Positions 57,961-64,000 of a stretch of DNA of 64,000 nucleotides are shown here, piece by piece. The notes beneath the pieces are model-generated. The model was not told the origin of the DNA and ran no database searches. It was given only the letters and a program-made list of their open reading frames with translations. Each line of letters starts with the position of its first letter. Positions within the stretch are counted from its first letter, which is position 1. The stretch is from Siphonodentalium dalli (Eukaryota > Mollusca > Scaphopoda > Gadilida > Siphonodentaliidae): contig CP136066.1 of the NCBI GenBank assembly GCA_032622095.1, positions 5,851,784 to 5,915,783 of the forward strand. Reading direction: 5' to 3'. The position numbers and the translations under genes are program-made.

Positions 57961-59511
57961 TCGATAGCTCTACCCGTTTCCGAGATCTGGTCTGCGCATG
58001 CGCGAAGCGGGCGCCGCACGGGCTCGCCAATACGACGTTGACGACCGCCTGGTCAAACTACACACACGTACCACGATTCGTCCCGATCGGTCGAGAATCG
58101 TAGATTTGTATCAATGACATACAGACATACAGACAGACAGCTGATGAGCCCGACGTTGTCCGGGTTATTCAAAAACCAAATTTCAAGTCGATAGCTCTAC
58201 CTGTTTCCGAGATCTGGTCTGCGCATGCGCGAAGCTGGCGTCGCACGGGCTCGGCGACCCGATAAAATTCGTATCCGGGGCAAGATACATTCACATAGCA
58301 AATTTCAAGTCGATAGCTCCACCCGTTTCCGATATCTCGTCTGCGCATGTGCGAAGTGGGCGCCGCACGAGCTCGCCAATACGACGTTGACGACCGCCTG
58401 GTCAAACTACACACACGTACCAAGTTTCGTCCCGATCGGTCGAGAATCGTAGATTTGTGTCAATGACATACAGACAAATATACAGACAAACAGAGGTCTT
58501 CAAAATATATATGAGATTTGCGAATGTATATATGTCTGCCTGTGTTCTATATAAATTAACGGGGGACCATCTAGATGACTCCAACGGCGTCTGACAGTGG
58601 TAAAGTTTTACGAGGAAGATAATGGTGCAGGTCACAATTTTCCAAAGTGTATGTGTCAATGACAGAAAAGGAAAAGGGATGGCATTATTTTGTAGCCGAT
58701 GTCTACCATACGTATACATGATCATATCCATGATATGACGAGTCTAATGGTGTGGTTTAAAAATGTTCGGGTTCGGATTGGGTGGAGGGAGGCTGCATCA
58801 AAATTTGTAAAAATTATTTTAGCGCCGATTTCCACCAAATTGATAAATATTCTTCTCCATTTTACAAGGAATCTAATTATGGTTCAAAGTCGCCACATTC
58901 GTGCCGTTTTGGGCCAGGGACGGGGAGGGGAGGGACACTAACATTGATAGGTTTGTTGTAGTCGCCGATTTCTATCAAAGTCAAATATAGTCATGTCAAT
59001 GATACGAGGAATATAATGATGTGGTTTAAAGATGTCAAATTTGACGCCGCTCGAGTCAGGGATGTGGGAAGGGACGAACACCAATTTAAGAAAAACACTT
59101 GTATCGCTGATTGTTACCAAATTGATACATATTCTTCTCCATGATGCGAGGAAACTAATTGTGCGCTTTAAAGACGCCACGTTGGTGCCGTTTGTCCAGG
59201 GATGGGGATGTGATGGGCTGTGGAACTATACATTACTGAACGTTGTTGCTACAGCTCACGTTGGAGAGAAACACGAATCTTCTTGACCAAGACTACAGCA
59301 TTGTACTATGCGTATATCATTATAGCTGTTGGCAAAAGCCCAGCAGCCAATACGAGACGTTTATAGGTAAATAGGACCCTAAGTATACCACTATCTGCTA
59401 ATTGCCATCAGGGCACAGTTAAATTAAGGCCTCCATGTAATACACGGTGTACTATACAATGTTCCTTCAAGCGTAGTAGAAGTATATCTGGAATGAAAGT
59501 AAACCACACTG
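57961..59511 (+). repeat. Tandem duplication near 57 kb, unit 2 (1551 bp)
   Basis: Nearly identical to unit 1 but lacks two 122 bp Helitron monomers: one CTGGCGTCGCACGGGCTCGG monomer here at 58228 against three at 56433, 56555 and 56677. It contains a Helitron fragment with the 5' end at 58516. The last shared base is 59511. Confidence 0.9.
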
Positions 59512-59723
59512 ATAGTTCAGTCATGGTCTCGGGGTTTAACGCCCGTTCACATGTAACTCTCTTACAGGGCACCAACATTGAAAACAAATATTATTGGCAC
59601 CGATTTCCACCAAATTGATACATAATCTTCTCCATGATATGAAGTATTATAGTCGTATGTTTAAAGACGCCAAATTTGTGCCGTTTAGTCAGAGATAGGG
59701 GATGCACAAAATTGATCAAAATA

Positions 59724-60625
59724 TCTACATCTATATTTGCGACTGTATGTATGTCTGTGTGCTATAGAAATTAACGCGGTACCATCTAGAAACAAAGTTG
59801 CATGGGTATTTTGTGCATTTTAAATTGTCTAAAGTGGCATTTGTACGAATGTTTTAGTCGCGATTTCCACCAAAGTCTCTTCGTTCTACAAGTAATATAA
59901 TGCTGTGATTTAAGCAATCCACAGTGGGCCCCACTGGAGTCAGTAATGAGGAAGGGAGGGGCACCAAAAGTGCATGAACAAAATTTTGCCGGCGATTTTC
60001 ACCATACTTATATAATCATCAGCTATGCGTTATATAATGGTGTGGGCTTAAGTGCGGATAAGGAATGATGTCTGAAAACACACAGCTCGAATTAGTGGAA
60101 TGTAGTTCATACCGGGGAGGAAAGACCCACATATAACGTGACGTAAGTCTGACTGATCCAGTCCTGGCTATTACTAAATCAGTCTGTCTGTCTGTATGTG
60201 TGTATGTGTGTATGTGTGTTATAGACTTGAAAACCGCTCGACGATCCGTCTCGAATTTGGTATGTAGTCCAACTTTGATCCCGGGAACAATATGGGCGTG
60301 TCCAATTTCACGTGCGACCGTATCCTCCACCTTGCATCGCTCAAATTCGGTCATACAGGCATGTTCTGGATCTCGTCCGATTCGACTCAAATTTGGTAGG
60401 AAGGACAACTTTGATTACTGAAACAATATGGGCTGGTCCAATTTCACGTGCGACAGTGTCCTTGCCCTTGACCTCGCTCATATGCGCTCATATAGGCATG
60501 TTTCTGGACCGATCGATCAATAGTTTTTTGTCTTTCTCCAAATACTTTTCAACGATGTTCGCTCAGTATTGTTCAACGTTTTGAACGGTAGAAATAGACC
60601 GGACAAAGTCGGCTACATCAGCTAG
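59724..60625 (+). mobile_element. Helitron-like element, plus strand
   Basis: Possible 5' end TCTACATCTATATTTGCGAC preceded by A, and 3' end CCGGAC-AAA-GTCGG hairpin, spacer, then CTAG (60622-60625) before T. The body has one or two GATTTTCACC-type monomers and two ~165 bp units with ACTTTGAT, AACAATATGGGC and TCCAATTTCACGTGCGAC (near 60265 and 60408). The 129-codon minus frame at 60019-60408 crosses these repeats and is not called. Confidence 0.5.
60180..60222 (+). repeat. (TCTG)n/(TGTA)n microsatellite
   Basis: GTCTGTCTGTCTGTATGTGT and following TGTATG units. Confidence 0.85.
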
Positions 60626-60699
60626 TACTTTATAATTGTAAAGCTATCATACGAAGCAAACATACATTTTCTTCAATTCAAGTAACTGTTCGACGTCTC

Positions 60700-62230
60700 A
60701 GTATGATGTGTATGTACATTTATATAGGCTTACTCCGTGTTCGTCTCTGCTTGTGATTGAGTGTATTATCTGGCTGAGGGGTGAAATAATGTAACAAAAC
60801 ACAGCAACTACGACAGAGGATGAGAAAACTCGAAAACTGTTACAACCTTACACATGATATGTCTCGCCAACTCTTGAGAGTTTTCCTTATAGATCATTGG
60901 TCAAAACAGAATGGAATTATCACTCATATAGATGGACAAAACCTGTTTATATTAAATGATTTTTCGGTCTACTTACACTAGAAATTTCATAAATCTTGCC
61001 ATCTATCAACGATATCAGGCGTTATCATTTGTGTATCTTGAATGATGTAGACTGCTATATCATAGCAAAAAAATAATCAGAATTATTGCATTTTTGTATT
61101 CCGTCCTGCCTAATTTTCTAAAAACTGCTGCTGAATGTTGGTGTAAGGGGTGACATAATCTTCAAGTTCACAGCAAAGGGTGACATTTTAGCCTTTTAGT
61201 TTTGTGTATATTTACATGATTTTCGCAATTTTTCACGAGATCCCGCATCCTAGCAATATTGAATTATCGCCCATTAAGATGGGAAAAACCATTGAAAATG
61301 ACCGATTATTTTGTCTCAGTTCGCAATCAATCTCAGACATCTTGCCGTCAATCAACGAAATCTTGGCATTTAATAATTTATTATATATAAGTATCTATTC
61401 TGCTACATCTTACCACAGAAATATCCAGAGACCCTGTACTTTTCGAATTTTCCCCAAAACTGACGTTTTTTTCATAATTTTAGTGTGAGGGGTAGAATTG
61501 TCTTACACAATACAACACGTATTGCAGAGGTTGGCGTTTTCTAGATTATATCCCAGATATCAGGATAAGAAATATTGATTTATAGCCATTTAAGAGGGGC
61601 AAAACAAATGAAAAATTTTGATTTATTTCTATTTTTACAATAAATCTGATAAATCTTTCCGTCTATCGGCGAATCATGACAGTATCATAGTCATACCTAT
61701 TATTTATCGAAGTATCTATACTGCTATCTCTTACAACAAAAATAACCCCACGTCCTGTACTTTTCACTCCTTCCTGTCGAATTTTTCCACAAAACAGTGA
61801 CTTTTTTCTGAATTTTAGTGTGAGGGTGGAATGGTCTTTCACAATACAACACGTATTGCAGATGTTGAAATATTCAGCCTATAATCATATACAATATATA
61901 TCGCCACCGTTTTCTAGACTATATCCGAGATCCCAGGCTGAAGAAATATTGATTTATAGCCCATTATGAGGCGCAAAAAAATTAAAAATTGCAGTTTTTT
62001 ATTATTTTTGTCTTTCCGTTTATCGACGAAATCATGACAATACCATACCTAGTGTTTATATAAGTGTGTATACTGCTATATCTTTGCATAAAACTAACCC
62101 AATTCCCTGTGCTTTTTCACTCCGTCCTGTCGAAATTTCACAAAAGTGTAACGTTTTTTTCTTCTGTATTTTAGTGTGAGGGTGGAATGGTCTTATATAA
62201 TACAACGCGTATTGGAGAGGCTTTTTATGA
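60700..62230 (+). repeat. Degenerate ~350 bp array, about four to five units
   Basis: GTGAGGG-type blocks followed by an ACAA.ACAACACGTATTGCAGA stretch lie at about 60773 (diverged), 61142, 61483, 61820 and 62176. Between them recur GATTTATAGCCCATTA.GA, ATCTTGCCGTC.ATC.ACGA and CCTGTACTTTT. The 94- and 60-codon plus frames here are not conserved across units. Confidence 0.6.
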
Positions 62231-62399
62231 ACTTTGGCTTTTAAATCAAATTTTGCATCACTTGTATGTTACACGTGGGATTCTATCCTCTGTGCAATGA
62301 CAAAGCCTTCAGAATGGTATATCACATGCCCGTGTGTGGTGCCGATGGACTAAATTTTCTGAAATTGATTTTGTCCACTCTAATATATTCTGGGGAAAG

Positions 62400-62830
62400 A
62401 AATGATTAGCCATTAAGATGGATTCGATTTAACGCTCTTAATCAAACTCGGAAATTAAATATTAAACACTGTGGCTTTACAGTTGAAAGACTTACTTGCA
62501 AGCTGACCTGTCCATCTTCTAAAATCATTAGCTGAGACGCTGCCAGTATCGACCCCCATCCTGGTTAATTGGTTCTGCTATATTTCTATGATATACGTGG
62601 GCAGAGTGATTCATTGTCGCGCTCTTTGATTAACTTGAGCCATTCGAGGACACATTAGTGTCTACATGAAATATTCAGGCATTGATTTTGGTCGCTTTGT
62701 CACAACCAACGCCAATATTTTAACACATTTTAAATATATATGTTCTTGAGTATTTGATACATATACACCTTCGATTCGAAGCATCACATTGTCTCCATAG
62801 TTTCATCAGAATCGTGTTTCCGCCCATAAT
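62400..62830 (+). pseudogene. Diverged paralogue of the 33.4-33.9 kb segment, ORF broken
   Basis: Collinear with 33440-33850: TTAACGCTCTTA, AAATATTAAACA.TGT, GACGCTG.CAGTATCGA, ACATGAAATATTCAGG, TTTGTCACAA and CACCTTCGATTCGAAGCA. The frame matching 33732-33977 hits a TGA soon after its start and loses its cysteine-rich end. Confidence 0.5.
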
Positions 62831-63009
62831 AGCGGAACTATTTGATGAACCAATCTCAATTTTAGAAGCATGATCATATCTTAGGGGATATGAAAGGCGG
62901 CCACTGGTTCAGAAGTTTTCAGTGTATTTTTTCAAAATGTTCTAGAATAAACTAGGAGAGTATCTTGTATCCATGAACTATGGTCTATGAAAATGTGAGC
63001 TTTCTGTCG

Positions 63010-64000
63010 CACATAAGCATGGCGTACTCACATTAATTCCAAAAGGTTATAAATCGAGGCGATGTTTGTCTAATTGGCGACCAATATATCATCAATGTAA
63101 GCTACAAAATTGCATCTGGTGTCCTAGCAACAAGACTGAAATCAGTTTTATCCGACATAAATCGCGAGGATCAAAGTGGTTTCGTCCCTAGCGGTCACAT
63201 TGCAGATAACGTTAGATCGATAGCAGATATATTCCAAAATCGGGAACTTAACAACTGAAGTGGATTGCTACTTTTGACTCAATCTAATGGTCACTCATTA
63301 CAAATATTTTTGAAATTTTTGGCTTGGGTCATGACGTTATACAATATTTGAAAACGTTGTACAATCGCATTTAGTTGAATGTGTGTATCCACGGTAAGAT
63401 ATCCCCGCAATTCAAGATTTATAGAGACTGTCGGTACGGTGAACCGGTATCACCGCGTATTTTTATTGTATGTGTAGATTATAGGTATTGCAATCCGAAG
63501 TAACACAAAAAGCATATAATATGGAGGCTTAGAGTATAAGGTTAGCCAATATGAGGTCGACACACGTTTTCGACTGGACTGTCACTTGAAACGACGTTCA
63601 GACTTCTTATTAAATTTCGAGCTATATCCAGGCTTTAAAAAGCCGCATAAATCATAATTATGGGTCTGGACTGGAACACACAAATCAGAGGAAATTCAAG
63701 ATTGTTAGAAGATAAAGTGGCAACCAAAATCATTTCGCACCATGAGGTGACTTTTGATTCGGAACATACGCAACTACCAATCTGCCTTGCACGGAATATA
63801 TTCTACGCTCAGAAAATGATCACACAGCAGTTTAACAGTACTGGGTAGAATCACCATTATTAAATCATTAGTTATGTCGAAGCAATTTTTTTTAAGCCAA
63901 GCAATCCCTGACCTCCCCCTGCAACGACAATAAAGAAAATCCAGTCCCGATTTTATAAGTTTATATGGCGAAATAAACCCGACATAATATCACGACGCCA
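63010..64000 (+). pseudogene. Degenerate LINE reverse transcriptase, runs off the window
   Basis: Pieces of a non-LTR reverse transcriptase appear in order, in shifting frames: NWRPIY (63072), QSGFVP (63172), a DNVRSIADIF block, VCIHGKISPQFKIYR, GEPVSP (about 63439) where RQGDPxSP is usual, QYEVDT (63548) where the catalytic YADD motif is usual, and FYKFIWRNKPD (63951). Stops and frame changes lie between them. The active-site change alone would kill the enzyme. The clade is not assigned with confidence. The 62-codon frame at 63660-63848 is part of it. Confidence 0.8.

Overview
The window looks like gene-poor, repeat-dense DNA from an animal nucleus, most likely a mollusc (bivalve or gastropod). 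The reasons are: AT-rich sequence with no bacterial-style gene packing; short exons ending in GT donors; a secreted PAN/apple-like exon; an integrase-derived KRBA2-like transposon ORF; non-autonomous Helitrons whose core is a ~120 bp tandem array, a type well known in bivalves; and repeats rich in AAGGTCAAGGTCA. The organism call is inference. Almost all short open frames here are chance frames, often inside tandem arrays.

Layout. 1-6.5 kb: two diverged paralogous segments (about 1-1560 and 4620-6300), each carrying a TTAA-flanked palindromic MITE at or next to it, plus a fold-back MITE and a 21 bp array. 8.0-9.95 kb: a 28 bp satellite-like array. 14.3-16.9 kb: paralogue A, with one PAN-like first exon (15064-15352). 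18.6-30.3 kb: GTGTTC-rich repeats, Helitron-like ends, a BED-finger remnant and three shuffled copies of a ~1.5 kb unit. 30.9-38.5 kb: AAGGTCA-bearing ~570 bp repeats, a pogo/Tigger-like MITE, a candidate small secreted ORF (33732-33977) and degenerate tandem arrays. 38.9-60.6 kb: paralogue B, with the PAN-like exon (39611-39899) followed by a 24 bp minisatellite that was entered by a Ginger/GIN-like DNA transposon. Part of this was then copied in a 6.92 kb tandem duplication. Downstream lie a Helitron insertion and a second tandem duplication of 1.8/1.55 kb. 60.7-62.2 kb: a ~350 bp degenerate array. 62.4-62.8 kb: a broken paralogue of the small secreted ORF. 63.0-64.0 kb: a dead LINE reverse transcriptase running off the end.

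The main find is the complete transposon at 48307-55117. It has 47 bp perfect terminal inverted repeats starting TGTTA, a TATA target duplication and regularly spaced palindromic subterminal sites. Its intact 376-codon ORF keeps the flanks of a KRBA2-like integrase protein but lacks the integrase catalytic core, with the frame preserved. Paralogue A supplies a near-empty site for this element and a base-exact empty site for the Helitron at 55472-56965, so the order of events can be read: segment duplication, minisatellite growth, transposon and Helitron insertions, then tandem duplications. No complete host gene lies in the window.
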